A stretch of 14,783 nt of DNA from SIG565 sp045590755 (GTDB taxonomy: Bacteria; Bacillota; Clostridia; Oscillospirales; Acutalibacteraceae), in NCBI GenBank assembly GCA_045590755.1, contig JAZNRP010000031.1, positions 1 through 14,783 on the forward strand, read 5' to 3'. Under the pieces are notes generated by a model. That model was not told the DNA's origin. It saw only the letters and a program-made list of their open reading frames with translations, and made no database searches. The position numbers and the translations under genes were made by a program. Positions 6,902 to 14,519 of this stretch are shown in pieces. Each line of letters starts with the position of its first letter. The first letter of the stretch is position 1.

Positions 6902-8176
6902 TTATTTAATGCTTACAGATGCTTCATAGGTGCCAACCTGCCATAAAACCTTGCCCGAACGGGAAACAATTGTGACAGGAAGAATATACTCGCCCGCCGT
7001 TTTACCGGATATATCTATTTTTGCGTAAAGATCATCTGAAGAAAGATTGTTGATTACCGATTTTGGTCCGCATATTTTAACATTTTTAATTGAACTGTTA
7101 AGCGTAATTGACAGATTATTCGTGTTGTTATCACCGATTACACCTGTCACTGTAAAGGATTTTTGCACAAAATTCGACATATTGAAGGTTACAGTAACCG
7201 CAGTTGTATTATCAACGCTCTCAATACCGCCCGAAAGTTCTAAAGGCATCTCAATGCTTGCGTTGTTAACCGATATATCGTTAAGATTTATGGGCGGTAA
7301 CTCAATTTTTTCTATTGTATCAATTGTTTCGGGTTCACCCATAATTTCTATCTGCGGGTCTGACAGGCTCCATTTAACCTGCTCTGTAAATCCTGCAGGT
7401 GCATTAATAAAGGTTGCAACGACTCGAACCATCTTTTTCTTGTAAATAACCTTCGAAATTTTTACTGTGGTTGCACTTAAAGTATAAAGAGAATTATCAA
7501 GCTTTTCTCCGTTTTTATCAAGAAGAACTATTTCGGCATCGTAGCTTGTTGTTTTACTTATTTTTTCATCTTTATCAACAACGGCTATTACGCTTTTGAT
7601 TTTATCGGTTTCGGTTTTAGGACCTAAAATTTTAATTTGCGCATCACTTGGATTATTGAATCTGAGTCCCCTGTCAATAAGTCCCGCCTGTGCTGCATCA
7701 TCTGCCAATTTTATTCCGCCCGCTTCTATTTGTGCGGTGTAGGTGTCTTCCGATACATAGTCGAACTTTGTGGCTATTTCAGACGGTGAAACGCTAAGTA
7801 TTGAATAATCTCCGCTTAATGATTTTTTTGTTGCATTAAGCGTTACGGTATACTGACCCGGAAGCACTACCGCATCAAGTGACGGTGTAACTACAATATC
7901 ATCTGCCGTAAGGTTGCTTACAATGTATGCCGCACCCTTTACCCTGACGCTTACAGTACGCTCAAAAGCACCGCTTATTTCCTGTAGGGTATTCTCATCT
8001 GTAGCGGTTGCTTCTGTAGAGATGCTTATCGGAATACCCGAGATTGTGCGCTCTATGTTAGGTGTTTGATTTATTACAACAGACAGCCAAATAACAAAAG
8101 CTAAAACCACAGAAAAAATCGAAAGGGCTCTTTTGTTTTCTGTTAAATCTTTAATTGAAAATTTCTTCTTTTCCAT
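6902..8176 (-). CDS. cdaR: CdaR, YbbR-domain regulator of the c-di-AMP cyclase
   Basis: This protein of about 424 residues has a short cytoplasmic N-terminus, one membrane segment at about 14-35 (ALSIFSVVLAFVIWLSVVI) and a long beta-rich part with about four YbbR repeats. The repeats recognisably begin near NIERTISGIPI, YTAQIEAGGIKLAD, KKMVRVVATFINAP and VQKSFTVTGVIGD. CdaR is anchored facing the cell surface and modulates the diadenylate cyclase CdaA encoded just before it. I chose ATG 8176-8174 because GGAG lies 6 nt upstream. The alternative TTG at 8188 overlaps that SD. It follows cdaA by 17 nt. In many Bacillota glmM comes next, but here a terminator and an unrelated unit follow. Confidence 0.9.
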   Translation of the reverse strand: MEKKKFSIKDLTENKRALSIFSVVLAFVIWLSVVINQTPNIERTISGIPISISTEATATDENTLQEISGAFERTVSVRVKGAAYIVSNLTADDIVVTPSLDAVVLPGQYTVTLNATKKSLSGDYSILSVSPSEIATKFDYVSEDTYTAQIEAGGIKLADDAAQAGLIDRGLRFNNPSDAQIKILGPKTETDKIKSVIAVVDKDEKISKTTSYDAEIVLLDKNGEKLDNSLYTLSATTVKISKVIYKKKMVRVVATFINAPAGFTEQVKWSLSDPQIEIMGEPETIDTIEKIELPPINLNDISVNNASIEMPLELSGGIESVDNTTAVTVTFNMSNFVQKSFTVTGVIGDNNTNNLSITLNSSIKNVKICGPKSVINNLSSDDLYAKIDISGKTAGEYILPVTIVSRSGKVLWQVGTYEASVSIK

Positions 8177-8193
8177 TTTATACTCCAAACAGA

Positions 8194-9066
8194 TTATTGT
8201 TTATCGGATTTTTTGAATACTCTACTCAACCATTCTTTGTAGAAGCCGCCTTCGTTTTCCTTTTCCTTAATCAAAAACTTATTAAGCTCTTCTCTCAAGG
8301 ATATGGGGTTATAGTTACGCTGTATATTGCCTTTATGCGCAATAGATATATTGCCTGTTTCTTCGGAAACCACAACTACAACAGCGTCTGACAATTCACT
8401 CATACCTATTGCGGCACGGTGTCTTGTACCAAGCCCGGAATTCAAATCCCCGTTAGCTGTAAGGGGTAATATACAACCCGCCGACATAATTCTGTCACCG
8501 CGGATTACCATACCGCCGTCATGCAAGGGAGATTTCGGATAGAAGATGTTTTGCACAAGCTCGGTTGAAACCAATGCATCAACTGCAGTGCCTGTATTAA
8601 TAATTTCACCGAGTGCTGTTTCGCGTTCAAAAACTATGAGTGCACCCGTCTTACTTTCATGCATATTTCCAACAGCCTTGCAAACATCACCTATAGACTT
8701 TTCTATACGCTCACGCTCACTGTCAATTAGCTGATTTTTGCCTATTTTTCTTAAATTGCTCCGTCCAACAGACTCAAGCGCACGGCGAAGCTCGGGTTGG
8801 AAAATTATAACCGCAACAACGAGTAACGACTCACCCACCATTGTTAACAACCACTTTAAAGTAACCAGATTAAACCAGTCGGATACAAGGAATATAACAA
8901 GCAGAACTATTAGACCCTTTACAAGTTGTCCTGCACGGGAGTCGCGCAAAAACTTCATTGCCTGATAAATAATATACGCCACCACTATTATGTCAATTAT
9001 ATCGAAAATTCTTATATTCGATACGGCATATAAAATCTGACTCCAAAAAGCATTTATACTTGCCAT
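8194..9066 (-). CDS. cdaA: Diadenylate cyclase CdaA (DacA)
   Basis: The enzyme condenses two ATP into cyclic di-AMP, a second messenger controlling potassium and osmolyte transport and cell-wall balance. The 290-residue product has three membrane segments in its first 95 residues (near FDIIDIIVVAYIIY, VKGLIVLLVIFLV and LLTMVGESLLVVAVII), then the linker FQPELRRALE. The DAC domain has SPLHDGG (179-185) and GTRHRAA (213-219), with SELSDA and VSEETG behind. The usual DGA motif reads DGG here. The start is ATG 9066-9064, 9 nt after AAGGA. The ATG at 9075 lies directly against that SD and is less likely. A good promoter sits upstream, and cdaR follows in the same unit. Confidence 0.94.
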   Translation of the reverse strand: MASINAFWSQILYAVSNIRIFDIIDIIVVAYIIYQAMKFLRDSRAGQLVKGLIVLLVIFLVSDWFNLVTLKWLLTMVGESLLVVAVIIFQPELRRALESVGRSNLRKIGKNQLIDSERERIEKSIGDVCKAVGNMHESKTGALIVFERETALGEIINTGTAVDALVSTELVQNIFYPKSPLHDGGMVIRGDRIMSAGCILPLTANGDLNSGLGTRHRAAIGMSELSDAVVVVVSEETGNISIAHKGNIQRNYNPISLREELNKFLIKEKENEGGFYKEWLSRVFKKSDKQ

Positions 9067-9124
9067 TTCACACATTCCTTTACTAAAATTTTCAACTCGC
9101 CCTATAAATTATATATTCATATAT

Positions 9125-9153
9125 ATAATAACATAAATAATTTTGAGTATCAA
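9125..9153 (-). promoter_or_regulatory. Promoter of cdaA-cdaR
   Basis: On the minus strand TTGATA (9153-9148), a 17-bp spacer and TATTAT (9130-9125) preceded by TGT, giving an extended -10. The expected start near 9118 leaves a leader of about 50 nt. I see no riboswitch structure in it. Confidence 0.75.
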
Positions 9154-9168
9154 CAGTAAAAGAAAAAT

Positions 9169-10302
9169 TTATAAAAATTTTAGCACATTAACCAAATAAT
9201 CTATATCTTTTTTTGTATTGAAAAGACCTGTGCTCACGCGGACAGTTCCTTCCCTTTCGGTGTTCAGTTTTTTGTGTGCCGTAGGGGCGCAGTGAAGCCC
9301 CGCCCTCACCGCAATATTTTTTCGGGCTAATAAATCTGCCGCTTCTACACTTGAATGTCCTAATATGTTAAAAGATAAAACGGGAACGGCAAAATCATTT
9401 TCGGGAAAGGGTGTATAAAGTATAATTTTTTTATTGCTTTGAAGCTTTTTGTACAGATATCTTATTAAATCCATTTCGTGACGGTATATGCTTTTAATTC
9501 CCCTTGCCTTCACAAAATCTATCCCCGCGCCTATGCCGAAAATTCCCGGCACATTGACAGTACCGCTCTCAAACCTTTCGGGCATTTCATTTGGCTGCAC
9601 AAAATCAAGGGATGAAGTGCCTGTGCCGCCTTCTATTATGGTGTTTTTAAGCGGCCTTCGTGCTACCAGTATACCTGTGCCCATAGGCGCATAAAGTCCC
9701 TTGTGGGACGCTATACACAAATAATCTATGTTCATTTTTTGCATATCTATTGGAAGTACCGCGCCGCTTTGCGCCGCATCAACCGCAAACGGAACGCCCC
9801 TTTCTTTGCATATTTCGCCTATTTGGGCTATCGGATTTACGGCGCCCGTAACATTGGATGCATGGGTGCAAACGACTAACCTTGTATCAGGCGTTATAGC
9901 GTTTTTAAAGCCTTCGGCAGTCCTTTCAAAATCGCCGTGATGAGTAGTTACCACACTTATTTTCACATTTCGATTATCTGCCACTTTTTTAAGCGGGCGC
10001 ATCACCGCATTATGCTCAATATCACTTGTGACTATGTGTCCGCCGTCGGTTGTGCTTCCCTTGATAACGCAGTTCAAAGCGTGGGTGCAATTAAGCGTAA
10101 ACACCACATTTTCTTCACTGTCTGCCCCGAAGAAATCCTTTACCTTCGTTCTGACCGAGAAAATTCTGTATGCCGTTTCCATTGAAGTTTTATAGCCACT
10201 TCTGCCCGGATTGGCACTGTTCTGTCTTAAGGCATTCCCTACAGCATTAATTACACCGGACGGCTTTATTCCGCTTGTCGCCGCGTTATCAAGATAAATC
10301 AT
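9169..10302 (-). CDS. Cysteine desulfurase-like PLP enzyme (class V aminotransferase family)
   Basis: This 377-residue protein resembles NifS/SufS/CsdB enzymes, which take sulfur (or selenium) from cysteine (or selenocysteine) to form an enzyme-bound persulfide. Fold type I PLP residues are present: the opening MIYLDNAATSG, DIEHNAV with His97, VDAAQS with Asp175 and Gln178, and the Schiff-base lysine Lys201 in ASHKG. The persulfide-carrying cysteine is probably Cys338 in GLHCAP. It resembles the Clostridium/Geobacter/Enterococcus subfamily (am_tr_V_EGC type) more than the iron-sulfur-cluster enzyme IscS. The SD CGGAG is 7 nt before the ATG, and the gene follows the DUF3343 gene by 24 nt. No iscU or suf genes are nearby, so sulfur or selenium carrier work is a better guess than a full Fe-S operon. 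Confidence 0.88.
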   Translation of the reverse strand: MIYLDNAATSGIKPSGVINAVGNALRQNSANPGRSGYKTSMETAYRIFSVRTKVKDFFGADSEENVVFTLNCTHALNCVIKGSTTDGGHIVTSDIEHNAVMRPLKKVADNRNVKISVVTTHHGDFERTAEGFKNAITPDTRLVVCTHASNVTGAVNPIAQIGEICKERGVPFAVDAAQSGAVLPIDMQKMNIDYLCIASHKGLYAPMGTGILVARRPLKNTIIEGGTGTSSLDFVQPNEMPERFESGTVNVPGIFGIGAGIDFVKARGIKSIYRHEMDLIRYLYKKLQSNKKIILYTPFPENDFAVPVLSFNILGHSSVEAADLLARKNIAVRAGLHCAPTAHKKLNTEREGTVRVSTGLFNTKKDIDYLVNVLKFL

Positions 10303-10326
10303 AAGAGTACTCCGTTCTGTTTGGTT

Positions 10327-10542
10327 TTATAATCTTTTAACATCGAGTACCTTTATTCCCGCCGAGCTTAATTTCTCGGCTATATTTTGTTTGTTCCCTA
10401 CAGCAACAATTCCGTAACCGCAGCCGATTCTGTCTGCCGCGAAGGAACGTTCGACATGGGCCTTAATGCCGCTTTTACGCAATATATCACGACCGCGCAC
10501 GGCATGGGTTACGGTGCCTGTGGCAAAAAGATATTTTTCCAT
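10327..10542 (-). CDS. DUF3343 putative Se/S carrier-like protein
   Basis: This small protein of 71 residues fits DUF3343, annotated as a putative selenium/sulfur carrier. The start MEKYLFATGTVTHAV matches the usual opening of the family, and Cys41 in GCGYGIVAV sits where the conserved cysteine is expected. It directly precedes the cysteine-desulfurase-like gene, which would be the natural donor of a persulfide or perselenide. I chose ATG 10542 (GGTG 5 nt upstream) over the in-frame GTG at 10632, which would add 30 residues unlike the family. That longer form is not excluded, because AAGG lies 4 nt before the GTG at the end of the permease gene. Confidence 0.78.
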   Translation of the reverse strand: MEKYLFATGTVTHAVRGRDILRKSGIKAHVERSFAADRIGCGYGIVAVGNKQNIAEKLSSAGIKVLDVKRL

Positions 10543-10580
10543 TATTACACCGTCTGCAAGGTGCCGTTCTAGCACAAATT

Positions 10581-10600
10581 TTGCACAAGTACTTGTACAA
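10581..10600. promoter_or_regulatory. Near-perfect 20-bp palindrome upstream of the DUF3343 gene
   Basis: The site has the form TTGYACAAGT followed by its reverse complement, with 9 of 10 base pairs matching. It lies about 38 nt before the chosen start of the DUF3343 gene and 33 nt after the permease stop. A partial third copy (GCACAA) begins at 10572. It could be a repressor operator or an RNA hairpin. No T-tract follows, so it is not a terminator. Confidence 0.5.
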
Positions 10601-10633
10601 TACAGTTTATGTGGTAGATAATAAAATGTCACA

Positions 10634-11683
10634 CTACCTTATGATTTCTTCCTTATATAGATTGATTACTACCACGAGTGCTAAAAGCGCAGTTATCATA
10701 CCTAAAAATCCAAATAATTTTAACAAAACAAACATAAGTACAAGACTTATAAACGGCGGTATTCCGATATTTTTTCCAATGAACCGCGGTTCTAACATAT
10801 GATGCGCCACAAGTGAACAGATATAAATTGCAATAAGCCCCACACCAAACAATATATTACCCCGTATAAATTCAATAACACACCAAGGCAACAACACAGT
10901 ACCTACACCCAAAACGGGCAGTAGGTCAACCAAAGTGACGGCAAGAGAAATTAAAAATGCATTTTTGCTGCCTAAAACCGCAATGCCTGTAAAGCAGATT
11001 ATAAAAATTATAATCGATATTATCGCATACCCTTTTATAATTTTAATTACATTTTCACCGATTACCCTTTTGATTTGCAGTGCTAACCCTTTTTTATCTT
11101 TTGGAATAATTGATACGAAAAAATTTTTCAGCGGCTCGTATTCATTAGCAAAATAACAGCTCGACACTACGGTAACCACCGCACCAAACAGAAATTTAGG
11201 TAAATATGACACCGCGCCTGATAATAGTCCTGACACCAGATTTGTAATGTATTCGCCAAACTTTAGCGACAACTCTTTAGTAAACGAATTAAACATCTGT
11301 AATGTGTTTTCGGGTAAATATGCTTCAAGAGTGCCTATCAGTGCCGAAATTCTTTCTAATGCTACCGATACAAAATTAATCAGTGCTTCGGTAGCAGAGT
11401 TTCTCCCCATCTGCCGCACGGCCACAGAAATCACAAAAAACAAAACAAGCATAATCAGGCCATAAGATAACAATACAGATAAGACATTCACCGCTTTTTG
11501 CTTTAAACCGAATTTTTTTGCTAAAGTGTGTGACGGTTTTCTTAAAATGCTAACTAAAATAAAGCTTATAATAAACGGGAATAACAAGCCAAAGGAAAAC
11601 CGAAAAACGAGATAAATTATGAAAAAAATAAGTGCATAATATAAAACCTTTATAATAAATTCTTTCTTTTTTTCTGAATGCAT
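10634..11683 (-). CDS. AI-2E family permease, probably YtvI-like
   Basis: This 349-residue polytopic membrane protein has about eight hydrophobic segments and a soluble central stretch (about residues 100-160). The C-terminal core typical of PF01594 is clear: LVDLLPVLGVGTVLLPW, then HHMLEPRFIGKNIGIPP and LLKLFGFLGMI. The family includes exporters of varied or unknown substrates. The EPxxxGxxIG block and the length resemble YtvI, a sporulation-associated member in Bacillota, which fits a lineage that also has yunB. The substrate is unknown. A GGTGAG SD precedes the ATG. It diverges from hom across about 100 bp and is followed closely by the DUF3343 gene. Confidence 0.82.
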   Translation of the reverse strand: MHSEKKKEFIIKVLYYALIFFIIYLVFRFSFGLLFPFIISFILVSILRKPSHTLAKKFGLKQKAVNVLSVLLSYGLIMLVLFFVISVAVRQMGRNSATEALINFVSVALERISALIGTLEAYLPENTLQMFNSFTKELSLKFGEYITNLVSGLLSGAVSYLPKFLFGAVVTVVSSCYFANEYEPLKNFFVSIIPKDKKGLALQIKRVIGENVIKIIKGYAIISIIIFIICFTGIAVLGSKNAFLISLAVTLVDLLPVLGVGTVLLPWCVIEFIRGNILFGVGLIAIYICSLVAHHMLEPRFIGKNIGIPPFISLVLMFVLLKLFGFLGMITALLALVVVINLYKEEIIR

Positions 11684-11727
11684 ATTTTCTCACCACAAAT
11701 ATATTTCCCAAAATTCTTAAAATACAA

Positions 11728-11756
11728 TTGAAAATGTTTTGAGAATATGGTATATT
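11728..11756 (+). promoter_or_regulatory. Promoter of hom
   Basis: TTGAAA (11728-11733), a 17-bp spacer and TATATT (11751-11756) with TGG before it (extended -10). The expected start is about 25 nt before the ATG, too short for a riboswitch or T-box, so attenuation control is not expected. In the same 100-bp divergent region I could not place a convincing promoter for the permease. Confidence 0.75.
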
Positions 11757-11786
11757 ATAGAAAATAAATATATAGGACGGTAAAAA

Positions 11787-13010
11787 ATGATTGACATTGC
11801 CATTATGGGCCACGGCGTTGTAGGCTCGGGCGTTGCAGAAGTGATTTTTTCACACAGTGACTCCATAAAACTTAAAGCAAAAAAGGAAATAAATATAAAG
11901 TATATTCTTGATTTAAGAGATTTTCCGGGTTTAGAGTATTCCGACCGCTTTATCAAGGATTTTAATATTATTTTGAACGACCCCGATATAAAGGTTGTAG
12001 CCGAAGTTATGGGTGGCGTTCATCCCGCATACGATTTTGTTAAAAGCTGTCTTGAAAGCGGTAAAAGCGTTGTTACTTCAAATAAAGAATTGGTAGCCGC
12101 TAAGGGTGTAGAGCTTTTAAAAATCGCGGGAGAAAACAATGTTAACTTCCTTTTTGAAGCCAGTGTAGGTGGCGGTATTCCGATACTGCGTCCTATGGCT
12201 CAGTGTCTTAATGCAAATGAGATTACCGAAATTTACGGTATACTTAACGGTACTACAAACTTTATTCTCACAAAGATGGTTAAGGAAAACCTTTCTTTCG
12301 AAACCGCGCTTAAAATGGCACAGGATTTAGGCTATGCCGAAAGAAATCCCGACGCCGATGTTTTGGGGTATGATGCCTGCCGCAAAATCTGTATTCTTGC
12401 AGCTTTAGGCTTTGGTAAGCATGTTTATCCCGAACAGGTTCAGACCGAAGGCATTACCGAAATCACGCTTGAAGATGTTGATTATGCCGATAAATTAGGC
12501 TATGTTATAAAATTAATAGGTACTGCAAAAAGGCTTAGCGACAATAAAATTTCTGCCGCTGTATACCCGGCTCTTGTATCGCGCGATAATATGCTGTCGG
12601 GCGTAAATGATGTTTACAATGCCGTAAGCGTTAAGGGCGACGCCGTTGATGATGTTATGTTCTACGGACGGGGTGCGGGTAAATTCCCGACTGCCAGTGC
12701 CGTTGTTGCCGATATTATTGACTGTGTAAAGCACCTGCATGCCCGTAAATATCTCTCCTGGGATGATGGCTTTGATGGTTATGTAGAAAAAGTAGAAAAC
12801 ACCAAAACAAAGTTATTTGTGCATTTATGTGGCTGCAATGAGCTGACCCTTGAAGAAATAAATTCCTTGTTTGGCAAAACACAGTATCTTAATAACGGAA
12901 TTGCTAAAGAAATTGTGCTTATAACAAACACCGATGTAGAAAAAGCTCTTCGTGAAAAAATTGCAAATATTAAAACTGCTACAGTTAAATCTGTTTTACA
13001 TGTAATATAA
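11787..13010 (+). CDS. hom: Homoserine dehydrogenase
   Basis: The enzyme reduces aspartate semialdehyde to homoserine with NAD(P)H, the branch point to threonine and methionine. The NAD(P)-binding Rossmann motif GHGVVG is at 8-13, SNKELVA at 98-104, GGGIPILRPM at 128-137 and LNGTTNFIL at 153-161. The signature GYAERNPDADVLGYDACRK (182-200) has the catalytic Asp196 and Lys200 by comparison with the yeast enzyme. At 407 residues it is about 25 shorter than Bacillus Hom. The C-terminal part (about 340-407) ends ACT-like (KEIVLIT, then VKSVLHVI) but looks shortened. The SD AGGA is 9 nt before the ATG. It is transcribed alone, with no thrB or thrC following, and ends at a strong terminator. Confidence 0.95.
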   Translation: MIDIAIMGHGVVGSGVAEVIFSHSDSIKLKAKKEINIKYILDLRDFPGLEYSDRFIKDFNIILNDPDIKVVAEVMGGVHPAYDFVKSCLESGKSVVTSNKELVAAKGVELLKIAGENNVNFLFEASVGGGIPILRPMAQCLNANEITEIYGILNGTTNFILTKMVKENLSFETALKMAQDLGYAERNPDADVLGYDACRKICILAALGFGKHVYPEQVQTEGITEITLEDVDYADKLGYVIKLIGTAKRLSDNKISAAVYPALVSRDNMLSGVNDVYNAVSVKGDAVDDVMFYGRGAGKFPTASAVVADIIDCVKHLHARKYLSWDDGFDGYVEKVENTKTKLFVHLCGCNELTLEEINSLFGKTQYLNNGIAKEIVLITNTDVEKALREKIANIKTATVKSVLHVI

Positions 13011-13013
13011 GTT

Positions 13014-13048
13014 AAAACGCCCGTATCTTTCGATACGGGCGTTTTTTT
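13014..13048 (+). terminator. Bidirectional terminator between hom and yunB
   Basis: A perfect 10-bp GC-rich stem (13018-13027 with 13032-13041, CGCCCGTATC / GATACGGGCG) with a 4-nt loop is followed by seven T. It is preceded by AAAA, so it also works for the convergent minus-strand yunB, whose stop codon (13049-13047) lies at the tail. Confidence 0.92.
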
Positions 13049-13748
13049 AGTTGGTGGCGCTGAAATCAAATATATCGTCTACTGTTCTTGATTCGGCATC
13101 GCCACTCATATAGTTTTCAAGCACATTTGTGTAGGCATCGGGCGTTAATCCCACAAGGACGGTTTGTGCCGCGATAACGGTAGTTTGTGTGCTGAAGCCT
13201 GCATGATTCCAGGGGATTACTAAATTGCCGCCGATACTGACCTTTATGAGTATCTGATGTAATACCTGATTAATGCCGGCCGAATAAAAATTGCTTTCAA
13301 AATCTGTTACCACATTTACCGATATCTGCATCTTAAACTTAACCGACGGACCAAAGCCGAGCGTATATTCACTACCGAGCAAGGTGCCAATGGGAATGCT
13401 CACCGTATATTTGGTGTCCCCCGTAACCGCTTTTGCTATTTCGGATGATATAACACTTTTCAGCTTATTTATTTTTACAATATCAATTTCTAACGCCGTT
13501 ATGTTCTGTTGATCGTTTTTTGTAAGCTTAACTATGTCATTATATGTAATTGATTGGGTATCCATTTGCTCGTTTATTACGCGATTGGCTATATTAAGCA
13601 CCAATGTTACCGCCCTGTTTTTTGCACTGTTTATTATAATTTTTCTAACCGAAAAATACGAATACACCGATATAACAAGACAAAAAACGGTGAACAGAGA
13701 AATTATAGCCAGTACTCCCCGCCTTTTCCTTTTGCGATAGATAGGCAT
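13047..13748 (-). CDS. yunB: Sporulation protein YunB
   Basis: This 233-residue protein resembles YunB, made in the mother cell under sigma-E in B. subtilis and needed for normal spore formation. Its biochemical role is not well known. It begins with a basic stretch (MPIYRKRKRRG), then one membrane segment (about 12-30), then an extracytoplasmic domain with IPIGTLLGSEYTLGFGPSVKF and INQVLHQILIKVSIGGNLVIPW. The RBS (GGGTG) lies within the 3' arm of the terminator of the preceding gene, and the ATG follows its T-tract directly. Either yunB mRNA comes only from read-through or a promoter upstream of the hairpin, or the hairpin limits its translation. I could not find a sigma-E promoter by eye. 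Confidence 0.87.
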   Translation of the reverse strand: MPIYRKRKRRGVLAIISLFTVFCLVISVYSYFSVRKIIINSAKNRAVTLVLNIANRVINEQMDTQSITYNDIVKLTKNDQQNITALEIDIVKINKLKSVISSEIAKAVTGDTKYTVSIPIGTLLGSEYTLGFGPSVKFKMQISVNVVTDFESNFYSAGINQVLHQILIKVSIGGNLVIPWNHAGFSTQTTVIAAQTVLVGLTPDAYTNVLENYMSGDAESRTVDDIFDFSATN

Positions 13749-13792
13749 AAAAACACCCGCTTTCCGTAATACATAATACGGAAAACGGGTGT
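13749..13792 (-). terminator. Terminator of the cytidylate-kinase-like gene, overlapping the yunB RBS
   Basis: A 16-bp stem (13777-13792 with 13753-13768) with an 8-nt loop is followed by TTTT on the minus strand. The single irregular pair is a G-U wobble in minus-strand RNA but A-C on the plus strand, supporting minus-strand use. The yunB ATG (13748) is the next base after the T-tract. Confidence 0.85.
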
Positions 13793-13804
13793 GATTTGTT
13801 AAAA

Positions 13805-14425
13805 CTATTTATTGTGATGCTCGGCAAAGAATTTTATAAGCTGAGCGGCATTATCAAAGCCTATACGGCTATCAAGACATAAATCGTACATTGTGGCGTT
13901 GCCCCACTTTAAATCGGAAAAATAGTTGTAGTAGTTTGCACGCTTTTTATCCGCCTTGCGAATTTCATCCGCCGCTTGAGCCCTTGTGCATCCCCTGTAT
14001 TCACAAACGCGGTCAATTCTGCGTTCAATATCTGTATGAATAAATACAGACAGTACATTTTTATAATCTCTGAGTACGCTGTTGGCACAACGACCTACAA
14101 ATATACAAGGTTCATTATCGGCAATTTTCTTTATAATATCCGCCTGTGCTGCAAAAACACGGTCAATAAGCGGCATTGTGGGCGAACCCGCAAAGGAATG
14201 CTCAAATGAATATGCCCCGAGAGACAGAGAATACAAAAAACTGTTTGTGGGATTCTCATCATAGGTATTAAGTATTTCCTGACTGATTCCCGACTCCTTA
14301 GAAGCTAAATCTATAAGCTCCTTATCGTACATTTTAATACCTAAAAGCTCAGATAATTCTCTTGCGATTTCATGACCGCCGCTTGCATATTGACGACCGA
14401 TAGTAATAATTAAATTGTCCTTCAA
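13805..14425 (-). CDS. Cytidylate kinase-like family protein (TTG start)
   Basis: This 206-residue protein belongs to the cytidylate-kinase-like family (PF13189 type), P-loop proteins related to CMP kinase with unproven substrates. Family landmarks are ITIGRQYASGGHEIA near the N-terminus in place of a classical Walker A, MYDKELIDLA, FVGRCAN in the centre, IHTDIERRI, and the lid-like KADKKRANYYNYF. I chose TTG 14425-14423 because a strong SD (GAGGTGG, 14437-14431) ends 5 nt upstream. The GTG at 14434 lies inside that SD. It has its own promoter and terminator, so it is probably a single-gene unit. It is unlikely to be the main CMP kinase, which in Clostridia is a separate cmk gene. Confidence 0.85.
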   Translation of the reverse strand: MKDNLIITIGRQYASGGHEIARELSELLGIKMYDKELIDLASKESGISQEILNTYDENPTNSFLYSLSLGAYSFEHSFAGSPTMPLIDRVFAAQADIIKKIADNEPCIFVGRCANSVLRDYKNVLSVFIHTDIERRIDRVCEYRGCTRAQAADEIRKADKKRANYYNYFSDLKWGNATMYDLCLDSRIGFDNAAQLIKFFAEHHNK

Positions 14426-14471
14426 ATGTTCCACCTCGATTTATAAATAGCAATCATATATCTTCATCATA

Positions 14472-14500
14472 ATTATACAATAATTATGTATTATTTTCAA
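14472..14500 (-). promoter_or_regulatory. Promoter of the cytidylate-kinase-like gene
   Basis: On the minus strand TTGAAA (14500-14495), a 17-bp spacer and a consensus TATAAT (14477-14472). The start would be near 14465, giving a leader of about 40 nt. Confidence 0.85.
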
Positions 14501-14519
14501 CTAAAATATTTAATATCTA

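Noticed and set aside
10543..10632. 30-residue extension of the DUF3343 protein from GTG 10632
   Set aside because: Family members begin at the MEKY-type start. The extension runs through the palindrome and shows no family similarity, although AAGG before the GTG keeps it possible.
11698..11727. Minus-strand promoter for the permease (TTGTAT, 18 bp, TATATT)
   Set aside because: The start site would fall on or after the SD, leaving almost no leader, and the region is AT-rich enough to give chance matches.
11757..11786. Riboswitch or T-box leader for hom
   Set aside because: The predicted leader is only about 25 nt, too short for any known class.
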